Shown here: in pieces, positions 33,737 to 44,686 of the stretch
Layout: each line of letters opens with the position of its first letter
Position numbering within the stretch: position 1 is the first letter of the stretch
DNA from: Xenoacremonium recifei
Taxonomy: Eukaryota > Ascomycota > Sordariomycetes > Hypocreales > Nectriaceae
Direction: 5' to 3'
Length of the DNA stretch: 64,000 nucleotides
Assembly: GCA_012184525.1 (NCBI GenBank)
Contig: WOFQ01000029.1
Location: 186,001 to 250,000 of the forward strand
Notes under the pieces: model-generated
Told to the model about the DNA's origin: nothing
Databases searched by the model: none
What the model saw: only the letters and a program-made list of their open reading frames with translations
Program-made: the position numbers and the translations under genes

Positions 33737-35073
33737 ATGAACCACCTCTTTATTGAAGCCCGACGACTTGTCGCCGCTGAAAGCAGCCGGCACGAAGGGG
33801 ATCTGAAGGAGCTCAGTCTTCGCATCCACTCCAACCCCGAACTCTGCTACCAGGAATCACAAGCCCATGATTGGATCTGTGCCTTTGTCGAATCACACGG
33901 CTTCAGCGTAACAAGACACGCTTATGGGGTAGATACCTCCTTCATGGTGGAAACCGGTTCAGGATCGAATCTAGTCATCTTCTGCGCTGAATATGATGCG
34001 CTCCCTGAAATTGGACACGCCTGCGGGCACAACCTTATTGCCCTGTCCAGCATCGCGGCGTTTGTGACGGCGGCAAAGGTCCTAACGGCACTCGGCGTGG
34101 ACGGTCGCTTCCGCCTTGTAGGTACCCCGGCTGAAGAGGGTGGTGGCGGCAAGGTCAAACTCATTACCGCGGGAGCCTTTGAGGGAGCCGTGGCTGCGTT
34201 GATGTCTCATCCTATAGGCTCTAACAGCCCTAACGAGGCAGAGAACTTCGCTGGCTACTCTGGAATTAAGCTCAATGCCGCTTCCAGGCTGTCAGTGGAG
34301 TTCCAGGGAAAGCCTGCCCATGCTGGCAAAAATCCGTGGATGGGAATCAATGCACTTGATGCTGCTGTTGGGTCATACACAAGCATCTCCATGCTGAGGC
34401 AGCAGCTTGAGCCCGACAGCCGAGTTCACGGTATCATCACGGAGGGGGGGACGGCTCCGAACATTATTCCGTATAGAACCAGCATGGCATATGCCGTTCG
34501 TTCCAGTACCTTGGCCCAGACAGAAGCGTTGATGGCCAAGGTGCAGGACTGTTTCAAGGCAGCTGCAATAGCATCGGGCTGCACCGCTCGACAGGAGACG
34601 TAAGTTCTGTAAGACGCTTCCCGAATTGAAACCTGCAGCCTGATAGAAAAAACGTGCTAGGCTCATGTCATATTCCGACTTTGTTCCCAACCCATCATTA
34701 TGCCAAGTCAACACGGAGGAGATGGCACTCTTGGGCGACGAGTATGTAATACTGGCCAAAGAGTCTTCCACCGGATCCACTGATATGGGTATGGTAACCA
34801 AGTCCCTGTTATCCAATTGCCCTTGCTTACCCAAAATCGCCAGGCAACGTATCTCATGTGCTCCCATCTCTTCATCCTCTATATGTAATCCCGACAGGCG
34901 GAGCCATGAATCATACACCAGAATTTACTGCAACTGCTTGTACCCCAGAGGCTCTAGATATAGCACTTAGGGTTGGTAAAGGATTGGCTATGGTAGGCCT
35001 TCGGTTACTGATAGATGGGGATCTTCGGCAAGAAGTAGCCAAGGACTTCAAGGCTTCTATGCCTGAAGTCTAA
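33737..35073 (+). CDS. M20D family amidohydrolase/carboxypeptidase
   Basis: Three exons (33737-34599, 34661-34788, 34844-35073) give 406 aa. M20 metal-site motifs are CAEYDALPEIGHACGHN (His, Asp region), TPAEEGGGGK (catalytic and ligand Glu) and, in the lid or dimerisation domain, KPAHAGKNPWMGINALDA. The terminal part TGSTDMGNVSHVLPSLHP carries the last metal-binding His region. The family (PM20D2, AbgB and aminoacylase relatives) cleaves N-acyl or N-aroyl amino acids and dipeptides with Zn or Mn. There is no signal peptide, so it acts in the cytosol. In this context it could release an amino acid from an imported N-acyl compound. The ATG at 33737 is preferred because upstream in-frame codons lack conservation. 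Confidence 0.92.
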
Positions 35074-35468
35074 TAATAGCAACGACTGACCAGGTGACAT
35101 TCCTCGCCAGTTGATTTAGGAGAATCGCATCCTCGTTGTGTACGATAAAAATTCTGATTTGTTATGCATACCGAATTCTTCACGAGAATCCAATGCCCCT
35201 GTTAAATGCTCTTGAAGGCGAGTCTGGGGCCTAGCATAGACTAGTTACTACGTAGCCTGTATCGGATCATGTTCTTTGGGGAATCGGCAGAGGGGATGTC
35301 CCTAAAAATATTCGGAATTTCACAGTTCGATATGCGATCGGTATATTCCCGCGCTTGTTAAATTGTTATCGCATTGGCATGATTTGTAGACCACTGTTCT
35401 CTTCAACTGCATCCGATTTGCTGGACTAACTCTGTAAAGTCATTTTCTATCACCTCCCCATTCTTAGA
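35074..35468. other. Intergenic, between convergent genes
   Basis: AT-rich 3' flanks of the amidohydrolase and the aminotransferase; no gene or repeat seen. Confidence 0.5.
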
Positions 35469-36817
35469 CTACGCTATTCCGCTTGTCACTATATTATCAA
35501 TCGCCTCTGCGACATATTCCAAATTCGCTGGGTTAAGGCCACTCAACGAGATTCTTCCAGTGTCCAGCATGTAGATATGATATTTCTGCTTTAGTGCGGT
35601 CACCTGCATTTTGGTCAAGCCCGTGTAGGAAAACATTCCAGTCTGTGTGGCGATATGGTGCCAATCTCCAGGAGTGTTTAAGCGGATCAGGCCATCGTGG
35701 AGACCTCGCCGCATGTCACTTATGCGCCGGCTCAAAGTTTTCAAATCATCCTTCCATGCTTGAAGCAGACTCGCATTTGAAAGTACATGGCTGGCAATGC
35801 GAGCGCCAAGAGCTGGGGGCATGGAAATCAATCCTCGTTGAATCGCAACTAGATGGCCTTGAACTCTTCCAGCAAGAGGAGTCGAATCAGCCCGCGACGC
35901 AACAACGTGGAGTGCGCCAACTCGTTCTCCATATAGACCCATATTCTTAGAGAACGATTGGCATACTGCCATTTCAATGCCTTGTCGTAAGGCAAAGTGC
36001 CGTACTGCCCAGGCATCTCTTTTCAGCTCACCAGAGGCAAATCCTTGGTACGCAGAGTCGAATAACACAAACAATTGCTTCTTTTCGCAAACTGTAGCTA
36101 TAAGCTTCCACTGCTCTTGAGTTGGATCTACACCAGTAGGATTGTGTGCGCAAGCGTGTAGGAGGATAACGTCGTTCGGTTTGGCCTCCAGCTCAAGCAA
36201 TTGAATCATACCGTCGATATCAAAACACTTCGATATATCGTTATAATAAGGATACCGACGCTGGTGAACTTGGGGTGCATTTTGTTTCCAGATACGGCAA
36301 TGGTTGTCCCATGTAGGATCTGGGAGCCAAATGTTGAGAGGACGAAGGTGTTGAGACAAGAAAAGTGCACTAAGACTATTTGCTCCTGTTCCTGCGACTG
36401 TCTGCACGGAATCAATCGAGTTTCCAATAATCTGGATAAGCTCCTTTCCGAAGAGTAGTACCCGTGAAGCCATCAGAAATTCATCTAAACCTTGTAGAGG
36501 AATGTATTCGTGGGTGGCCGCTTCAATCTTCAAGCGTTTCTTGGCCTGAGCAGTATAAGACGAGGATCCACGGAGCTTGTGCCCCCAGCTCAAGGTACGT
36601 TAACAAGGGTGAGTTTCCCACGTACCTCGATAATTGACGGAAGCTTCCAAGGGTTGCCATTCTCGTCCCTATAAGCCCCAATCACCAAATTCACCTTTCT
36701 GTCATTTGGATCTGCTTTAAACTCTGCTTCGAGAGCGAAGGGGCCGTCCAAGGTTAACTCATCAAGAGCAGAGAATCTAGAAAGAACCCCACTGCCGTGA
36801 TAATCTTCGGATGCCAT
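35469..36817 (-). CDS. Aspartate/aromatic aminotransferase, class I
   Basis: Two exons (36626-36817, 35469-36545) give 422 aa; the 80-bp intron runs from GTACGT to CTCAG and joins IIE to AKKRLKIEAA. The class I fold is clear: NLVIGAYRDENGNPW, TGANSLSALFLSQ, LLHACAHNPTGVDPTQEQW, FDSAYQGFASG and the PLP lysine in SFSKNMGLYGERVGAL. It should transfer an amino group between an amino acid (Asp, Glu or aromatic) and 2-oxoglutarate or oxaloacetate. No mitochondrial presequence is obvious; the N-terminus MASEDYHGSGVLSRFS is short and weakly amphipathic. Being inside the cluster and divergent from a transporter suggests a dedicated catabolic copy rather than the housekeeping enzyme. Confidence 0.92.
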
Positions 36818-36953
36818 TGTGAAAGCTTCCGCGTCGGGAGGGAAATAATAGCAGAAACAACTGATCTTGCGTTCTGGCTTAAGTAAATCCTGGCTAGCAC
36901 CAGCTGATCAGTACCTAGAAACAGGACAATCATTAGCTTGTGAGACGATTCGC

Positions 36954-37012
36954 CGGCTATCTCCAAAAGCCCCACGACGTCCGCATATCTGTCCGCATAT
37001 CTCTGATAGCCG
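36954..37012. promoter_or_regulatory. Inverted pair of CGGCTATC, candidate operator
   Basis: CGGCTATC (36954-36961) and GATAGCCG (37005-37012) are in inverted orientation 43 bp apart, in the aminotransferase/transporter promoter. They enclose a perfect tandem of GTCCGCATATCT (36979-36990, 36991-37002). Confidence 0.45.
36979..37002. repeat. Tandem duplicate of a 12-mer, GTCCGCATATCT
   Basis: Two exact copies without a spacer. The inner word CGCATATC also occurs at 44491-44498 in the promoter region between the amidase and the second ACS permease. Confidence 0.6.
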
Positions 37013-37194
37013 ATCGCCGTCTACCTAACAGCACGCCAAATTTTCAAACCTCCACAAACACAAAATTTGCCCCAACACTTCCCACTCGGATGGAGTAGTT
37101 ACATCTGTGGAATGGCCATAAATAAAAGATGTAGCTACGGATTGAGGTTAAGGATGCAGACAAAGCCATCAAAGCCTCTCGACTTATTTCTAAG

Positions 37195-38991
37195 ATGGCA
37201 GACAAATGTACGCCAATCCAATCCATAACATACGTCGGAAGGCGTCAGTCTGTCGCAAACGATCCGCTTGACATAGTGCCAGTGGACAATTCAGCAATTG
37301 TGGAAAATGTGAATGCTCAAGCTGCACAAGAGACACGGCGCTCCGCAATTTTGCCTCCTCAGGATGAGCATTCTGCTAAAGTGCCACCGAATGAAAGGCG
37401 TGGACTGTTCTCACGCCTCTTAATAGCCGAGGAGGTTATCAATGCCGAAAAGCAACCGAGGAGAAAGAAATGGTGCTTGACATTTATCATTTCAATGTGT
37501 GGTGCTATTGGCCCTTTTGCAAGTGGGATAACGTTACGTATGTTTTATCCTATATCACTTGTATCTTCCTTCATTCTAGGTCGAGATAGCTCACCACCTT
37601 CGAATAGCTCTATTAACTCCTATTGCGGAAAGTCTGGACAGCAGCGCTTTCGTATCCAGTCTTTCAATCGCTCTTTATATGCTTGCAATGGGGATCTTCC
37701 CACTCTGGTGGTCTTCCTTATCCGAGACGGTTGGGCGCAGGTCCGTGATGATTGTGTCAAACTTCCTCCTGTCGCTCTTCAGTGTCCTATGTGCAGTCTC
37801 AACATCGATGCCCATGTTTCTCGCATTTCGATTCCTCTCCGGTAGTGCCGCCTCTGCCGCACTAGCTATCGGAGCTGGGGTCATTGCAGATCTTTGGCAG
37901 CCGAGGGAGAGAGGTAATGCCATGGGCTTTTTCTTCCTAGGCCCCCTCTGTGGTCCTCTTGTTGCTCCCATACTTGGCGGAGGGCTAGCCGCCAGGTTTG
38001 GTTGGAGAAGTGCCTTATGGTTTCTTGTTATTTATTCTGGTAAGGCCCCTATAGTATAGAGAGGGCAGAATATTTAACTCGAAATTTCAGGCATACTGGT
38101 ACTCTTAGTTATTCTTTGTCTACCGGAAACCTCCCAACTTGTTAGGCGAGAAGACTCTCCAGGCATTGGATCACAAAGACAGCCACTCCTGTGCCAAATA
38201 CGAAAATTTACCCTCGAGCCTCTGAAAATGCTCACGTATCTGCGATTCCCAGCCATCACATTGACTATTTATCTGCATAGTGTGAGCTTTGCTGCGCTTT
38301 ATGTTTTTAACATAAGTATTCAAAACCTATTCAGCCACGAACCCTATAACTTTCCGAGCTGGCTTGTAGGATTTGTTTATGCTCCTTCATCCTTGGGGTT
38401 TGTTCTGGCAAGTGTTTTTGGTGGCGACTGGTCAGATCGAATTATGCAAAGGGAGGCTATCAAGGCGAACCGGCTGGACGAAAACGGCAAGCCGATAAAC
38501 ATACCAGAAGATAGGCTGAAAGAAAATGCGTGGATTAGCGTCATCATGTACGCGATGTCGCTGATATGGTACGGATGGTCAGCAGGAAAAGGAGTTATGT
38601 GGGTTGGAGTGGTATGTCTCTTTTTAAAAACCCAGAATTTTCAGGCCACTATTAACAACGAGTTTCCTAGCTTATTCCGCCATTCTTCTTCGGAATAGGG
38701 AGTCTACTTCTAGTCTCCATGACCTTAACAATGCTTACAGAATTCATGCCTACTAGGTCAGCCTCAGGTGTTGCTCTGAATAATTTCGTACGGAATATAT
38801 TCTCATTTATAGGGGCACTTGTTGCTATTCCATGGATCAATGCTATTGGAAACGGATGGGTTATGACAATACTAGGAGGATGGGCTCTTACCACATTAAT
38901 TTCTGTACGGTTAATACAAAAACACGGGAAGAAATGGAGGAAAGATATAGATCAGCACTTTAAAGAGAAAGCTGGACACAATCAGGTATAG
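37195..38991 (+). CDS. MFS transporter, DHA1 (drug:H+ antiporter) type
   Basis: Four exons (37195-37537, 37608-38039, 38091-38611, 38671-38991) give 538 aa. A cytosolic N-terminus of about 95 residues precedes span 1. Signatures are SIALYMLAMGIFPLWWSS with SETVGRRS after span 2, RFLSGSAASAALAIGAGVIADLW at spans 4-5 and PLVAPILGGGLAARFGWR, the motif C region that marks the antiporter branch. The first acceptor at 37607 was chosen over three nearer AGs because it alone gives both phase and the expected ITLP-LLTPIAESL span. It may export a pathway substrate, a toxic intermediate, or import the compound; direction is not visible. Confidence 0.88.
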
Positions 38992-39654
38992 ATGAGGTAT
39001 TTAAGTATTAGTTATTCTTGGTTTAACCTATACCTGTCAGGGGACAATACCCTACGATGACGAGGGTCGCGCGCGACGCCTGCGAGGGAGCTGCAAGTAC
39101 TTGACTAAGCCAAGGGCATCCATATATGTCGCCTCTGACCGCCCTTGCGAAGGAAGGACAAAGATGAATACAGTCATTTCATTACTTTTAATTGCGTATT
39201 CTTGGCGAAGCTGCTGCGAAGTCCTTGTGTTACCCCCAACACAGCTCGATCACTCCTCTTCAGCCGCCAACTCTGAAAATATCAGATTATAACAATCCGT
39301 TTCTTGACTGAGATAATCTAATGGTATAATAAGATTACTTGATAGAAATAATGCATGGGGTACGTCTCTTCGAGCCTTCTTTCCGAAGCGAGGAATCGGC
39401 CTCAAGTTAAGCCTAATAACAGGACACTAATTATCGGCGCTAGTGAAGCTGACAAGATAAGGGACAGTACATTTATTCCCCCGCATTGCCGTCCATCGCG
39501 CCCTGAACCTAACCAAAACAACTTCTGGAACTGGACTTTTCCACGTTGACGTTCTATTCTTGCGTCTCATCAGCAATCGCAGACTAGTTGAGTGAGAAGC
39601 GTCGAATTTCTCATCATCTGCTACTCGCCCAGCAGAGTTAGGCAATCGAAACAA
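38992..39654. other. Intergenic, promoter of the second regulator
   Basis: No gene supported. A GATAAG lies at 39456-39461, about 195 bp before the regulator start. Confidence 0.5.
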
Positions 39655-41979
39655 ATGGGTGTTCCGCTCAATTGTGACAGTGATGAAAGCGATTCAGCGG
39701 CGCCTGTCGCAGTAGTTTACAAAACGACTGAGCCCAGAACGTTCAAAGCCTGTCGAACCTGTCGCCTTCAGAAGTCACGGTGTGTTGACTCAGAGAACCC
39801 ACCATGCAAGCGATGCAAAGCAACCGGGAGAGATTGCGTCTTCGAAGTGGTAGGGTCGAGCAGTAACAAGAAGCGAGCCCTGCCCTTCTCATCTACGGAA
39901 TCTGACAATGATGGTCATGCACGCAAAACAACCCAACATGCCTCGACCAGCCTTCCACAGGCTCAGAGCGTGGAAAGAACTTCTGATGGGAATAGCCGGG
40001 AGCAGATTGTTATAGAGGACGGGACATCACCAGAAGACTTCACCCTCTTGCACCTGGACGCACCCATCACGGCTGTTCATGCTTTGACTTCAACGGGCCT
40101 GCCACCCTCGCCGTCTTCAATGCAAAGCCGCTACAGCCAGCCACCATCCGTGCTATCTCTCCGAAGTGCACCTGAAATTAACGAACGGGGTGCCCTAAAC
40201 CATCTCCTCAACTATGACGACGTCATATCCCGAGGCATCATGTCAGAATCCGAGGCTCGCCGCCTGTTTCAGCTGTGAGTACTAAGCTTCCCTAAACGAG
40301 GCTCCTCAGGTATGCTGATGACTGGGATGCAAGCTACATGATCAACGGGAACGTTTTCTTGCCGCTATTTGACCCAGCAGTTGACACTTTCAATCTCATT
40401 CGACAGACGTCAACGTTTTGTTTAACCGTCATCCTCGCTATTGCTTTGCGGGCGGACAATCCCCATCAGACCACCAGAGCCAAAGCTGATGACTGTCTGC
40501 GTGAAGCACAGTACCTTGCCACAAGGACTTTGTTCACGAGCTCGGCGCGCTTGGAAACGATCCAGGGCATGGTGTTGCTGGCGGCTTATTCTGAGCGAAA
40601 TTGGTTCGCTGTTTGCCATGCGTACCAAATGAGCCAGGACGTAGGCTTGCCCGCATTGCTTCAATCAGAGCAGAATGCAGAGGGGCGCAACGGCTCTACA
40701 CCGGCTGATAAGAGGCTGTTTCGTCGCATACGGACAGCTCTAACACTCCATCATGTCGAACAGGAAGTCGCCAGCGGAACAGGGCGAGAGTCCAAAGGAC
40801 AACCAGTTCATAGCGTCTTCTTAGAGTCTTTTCTTCAGAATAGGAACTCGACCGCAAGCGACTTGAGAATAGCTGCGAGTGTGGAAATTGTACAACTCAG
40901 AGGTACAAAGCACCCATCTCTGAGATCCCTAAGATCCCTAAGTAGAACTGTATCTAATGGGCTATAGGGCAACTTCTAAAGGGACTTGAAGGCACTGATT
41001 CACTCGTCGGTTCGATACAATCGAAGGTGAACAACGTCGAAGAGAACATTCTCAAATGGTTCAACCGATGGGATGAAGTCTTTGCTAGTAAGTACTTCTT
41101 GTTCTTAGTAGATGGTGCAGTTGATCAACCATAGGGCGCAGGCCAGGATTTCACCGTCGGGTGCTTTCAGCGCAGTAGCATCAGACTGCAGCGCGACTAC
41201 GCCTTCATCATTGTTTGCAGCGCAATGATAAGCAAGCTTAGTGTGGATGCTTCAACTCCGCCTGAACCCGAAGCTATGACGGATGAAATGAAGGCAATCA
41301 TTGACGTTACTCTCCACCGAAGCCAGAAAATCCTCGCATTTATAACTGATACCAACGACTATAAGTGGTATTTGCAATGGGCTCCGACGTACTCGGCGTT
41401 GTTCCCAGCCTTTACAGGTATGGCGAATCCTTCCTTTCAGATAATGTCGGAATGCTGAAAATGTCTCCAGCTTCTCTGGCATTCAGGTTGGCCTGTATCA
41501 GACGTCACTTCGTTGATTGGCGACATTTACAATCACTATTTACATCAGTCGCAGACACCCTGAAGGACTATCCTCACAAGCACTTTTCCCTGATAATCCG
41601 ACGCCTTTCGAAACTGGTTTCCAGCGTCGAAAACGAAAAGCATGAGCAAAGGCCTAAGCAAAGAGCCGAAGAGGGCAACGGTACCATGGCGTTGGATCAT
41701 CAAGACACGCACTTGGTAGAGGCGGGAGATCTTCAATCTCCGAGCACGTCGAATGCGACAAATATGGCGGTAATGAACGACTATGAGATAATCCAGAGCA
41801 GGTCAGGTTGGATGGAAGCACCCCTCTCTCAAGACCCATTTCTTGGTCATGGCCTCGGTGAGCATGCTGGAATGCCGTTGGCGTCCACAGACTATATGCT
41901 CGACTTCAACTTGTTTGCCGCATCAATTCAGGCATCCGAGGATGGCGATAACTGGCTGGGGCGAATGCAAAGGATTTAG
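39655..41979 (+). CDS. Zn2Cys6 transcription factor, second of the cluster
   Basis: Five exons (39655-40274, 40334-40902, 40968-41087, 41142-41417, 41471-41979) encode 697 aa. The zinc cluster near residue 35 reads KACRTCRLQKSRCVDSENPPC, then KRCKATGRDC. A Ser/Pro-rich linker follows, then a middle homology region: LFQLYMINGNVFLPLFDP and RLETIQGMVLLAAYS, characteristic of regulators resembling yeast ARO80-like or ARCA-like proteins in general layout. The C-terminus is acidic. The last intron acceptor at 41470 was chosen because the next CAG would close the frame early. It is probably a regulator of amidase, transporter or aminotransferase genes beside it; this is inference from position. Confidence 0.9.
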
Positions 41980-42028
41980 AGTACTCGTAAATTATAAAAT
42001 CTAGTTATATCTCAGAAGAAGCTATACC

Positions 42029-44047
42029 CTATACACCGTTGACTATAGTATCTACAACTTCGGTTATAGAAATAAGCTCTTCGTCATCGAAGGGACGTGC
42101 TACGATTTGTAGAGTGACAGGCTGGTTTGCCCAAAGGCTAGGATCATCTGTGGACGGAGTCAGTGCCATTAGACCCAAGAATAAACAGGAACTCGTGGTT
42201 TATCGTACACATATCCTGGTTCGGGGGATCAAACGGATTATTCTGTGGCTTGTAGGAAGTATCCTTAGGGTCATCGCGGGAGTTGATCTTGATATTCTTT
42301 ATCGGCAATATAGTGGACGGATAGTCCACGAGATTAAAGAGACAGGTATAACCCCACCAAGGCAAGAAGTCATGAGGGTAACTAGCTGATGGAGAAGCCG
42401 GGCAGATTATACCGTCGATGGGTCGTCCGGACGAAGTGTGGCTCGCGGTCGAGTCCCATATATCGGAGAGGCTCTCTCTGTATTTGCTCTGTGCTTGCAC
42501 AAGCTATGACGTGCCATTGTTACTTTTTTTTTGCAATTTTCAAGTATTGAATCTAGATCAAGAAACGTTACCTTGAGCACGTCGTCTGCACTGATTGCTT
42601 CATCCTTGATGCCATATATCTTCCACATCTTCTTCGCAGCAGGCATAGCCTCTTCTCCTGCCTCAGCCAAAAGCTTATTGCTACCCTTGATTCCGTTTTG
42701 ATAGTATAAATCCATCTGAAGACCAACCATTAGAATGGACAGTTAGCTTAGAGTCGGAGGTCAAACTTACATAATCTTGCGAGGCTTGCCAGCAGTCAAA
42801 TGGCATTTTGAAGGGAACAACTGAAATTGACTAATGTGAGCCACTCTGAACCCGTATACTCACTGAAAATGAATGGAATCGACATCTGTATTGCGCTTAC
42901 CTTCATGGCCTGCTGCCCGGAGCTTCTCCGCTGTCTCACGCATGGCTCTCAAGATAGGTGGGTGCGGCATCACAACTCCATCCCATTCCCACAGACCAAA
43001 CGCCAGCTTCTCAGAGGACTTGTCTACATCTCTCCATGGTATAGGGATACAGGTGGCATCATATCTGGCCTGTGGCCAAGATGTCAAAACGCGAGTCATC
43101 AACTTCAAATCGGCCAGGCTATGGCAGACCGGACCGCAGGAGACTCTGATGTTGAGCTGACTGCTCTCAACGCTCTTCATGCCTCGCTTAGGAATACGGT
43201 CTGCAGAGGGCCTGATACCGTACAAACCATTGAAGGCGGCTGGTGCGCGAATCGATCCTCCAATGTCTGTAGATGGACACATCGGGGATCCCTTCAAGGC
43301 GACTAACGCACCATCACCACCTGAGCTACCTCCAGCACTAAACTCTGTATTGAAGGGATTTAATGTCCTTCCATACAGGTTACTAACTGTTTCCAGCAGC
43401 ATGCCAGTCTGTGGCATGGTATTTTTGGCATAGAAGACAGCTCCAGCTTCTCGAAGGATTCTTACTATCGCGGACTCTCTTTGGGCTCTGTGATTCGCGT
43501 TCGCAGCATAGCCCCATGTCGTTGCGTAGCCAGGGACATCGAAGGTGTCCTAGAAGATGAAAAGATAAACACCTGACAACAGCCATAAGTTATCATGGTT
43601 ACTTACCTTTAGAGCGATCGGCACACCGTGAAGGGGGCCTATGGGTTGTCCAGTTTTCTTTAGATGCTCATCAAGCTCGGCAGCTCGCTGCAGTGCTTGT
43701 TCGGGGAAGAAAATGGTGAGGCAGTTGACCTTCGGAGAATTCGTCAATTCAGAGTAACATGGAATAAAGGGCAGCAACTTTACCAACTGGTGTGCGACTG
43801 CAGCTCGGGCGCAAAATGATTCGGTTACCTGGGTCGCCGAAAGCTCGCCAGAAGCCAATTTTGCCACCAAGCTGGACGCATCAAGCTCCGTGATCTGCAG
43901 ATCTGTCTCTGAAAGCACACCACAACTTTCCAGCGCCTGAAATACTTCCTTGGCCTTGAGCTTTTGGCTGTCTTGGAGCTTCCATTTCGCCGGAATAGCC
44001 TTGTCGAGGGCCTCACGCACCTCACGGGCTGCAGGTTCCCAACTCAT
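42029..44047 (-). CDS. Amidase-signature family hydrolase
   Basis: Seven exons (43784-44047, 43607-43729, 42901-43549, 42771-42820, 42572-42715, 42209-42503, 42029-42147) give 547 aa. The Ser-cisSer-Lys triad is visible: Lys in GPLHGVPIALKD, the first Ser in FSAGGSSGG and the nucleophile in DIGGSIRAPAAFNGLYGIRPS. Fungal members hydrolyse short-chain or aromatic amides in the cytosol, as in acetamidase. The 54-nt intron at 43730-43783 is a multiple of three and has no stop, so the unspliced frame also reads through. The last exon VARPFDDEELI is the usual C-terminal signature. In the cluster it would yield a free carboxylate and ammonia or an amine. It is divergent from an ACS permease. Confidence 0.93.
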
Positions 44048-44686
44048 AGCGAACGAAGGCGTTAAGGCGACTCAATGTAGGAAGCAAATTAGCCTGAAAT
44101 GACTTCCATGGGCACTTTTAAGATCTTGGAACGAGACGATTTCCACTAAGAGAGATTATAGGAATCTACTCGGGATGATTATAGGACCAAAATGAGGGTC
44201 ATTCCCCTCCTGGTATCTTTGGTACGATACGGGCTCAACCTCCAATCAGGTGTGACTCGCTCTCAACTAGCTTCTCGAGCCGCCTGTAGCCGGGCCGGCT
44301 CCGACACGGCGCTGGGACGGCCGACTCAAGGCCGACTGCTGATAACGCCCGAGTCAGGGTTTACTGAAGGACTCGCAGGATGTTCCATGATCTGGCCAAA
44401 CAAGCCCAAGTTCACGTCTTATCTTTCATGGCAACCTTCGTCAAAGTTTCCCTCTTAGAACAAGGGGCTAATTGATGCGGGCGTCGCGAACGCATATCCG
44501 GCAGGGTAGAAGGGATAAGGCGATGTCTGCTTTAGGGATCCTAGCTGGATGTTCTAACTGGGTGTTGATCAAATGATTGATTGGTAAAGGAAGTGATTGA
44601 CACATATATCAAGAACGCTTCCGTCGCATCCTTTCATGCAGAATTTACCACCGCTATCTCATTGTTCCAATCGCGAATTATCCATC
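44048..44686. promoter_or_regulatory. Bidirectional promoter of amidase and second ACS permease
   Basis: 639 bp. It contains CGCATATCCGG (44491-44501), sharing CGCATATC with the tandem at 36979-37002, and a GATAAG (44514-44519) about 170 bp upstream of the permease. Confidence 0.5.

Larger units (their letters stand above)
36818..37194. promoter_or_regulatory. Bidirectional promoter of aminotransferase and DHA1 transporter
   Basis: 377 bp holding the inverted octamers and the tandem 12-mer described in separate entries. AT-rich to the right of 37020. Confidence 0.5.
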
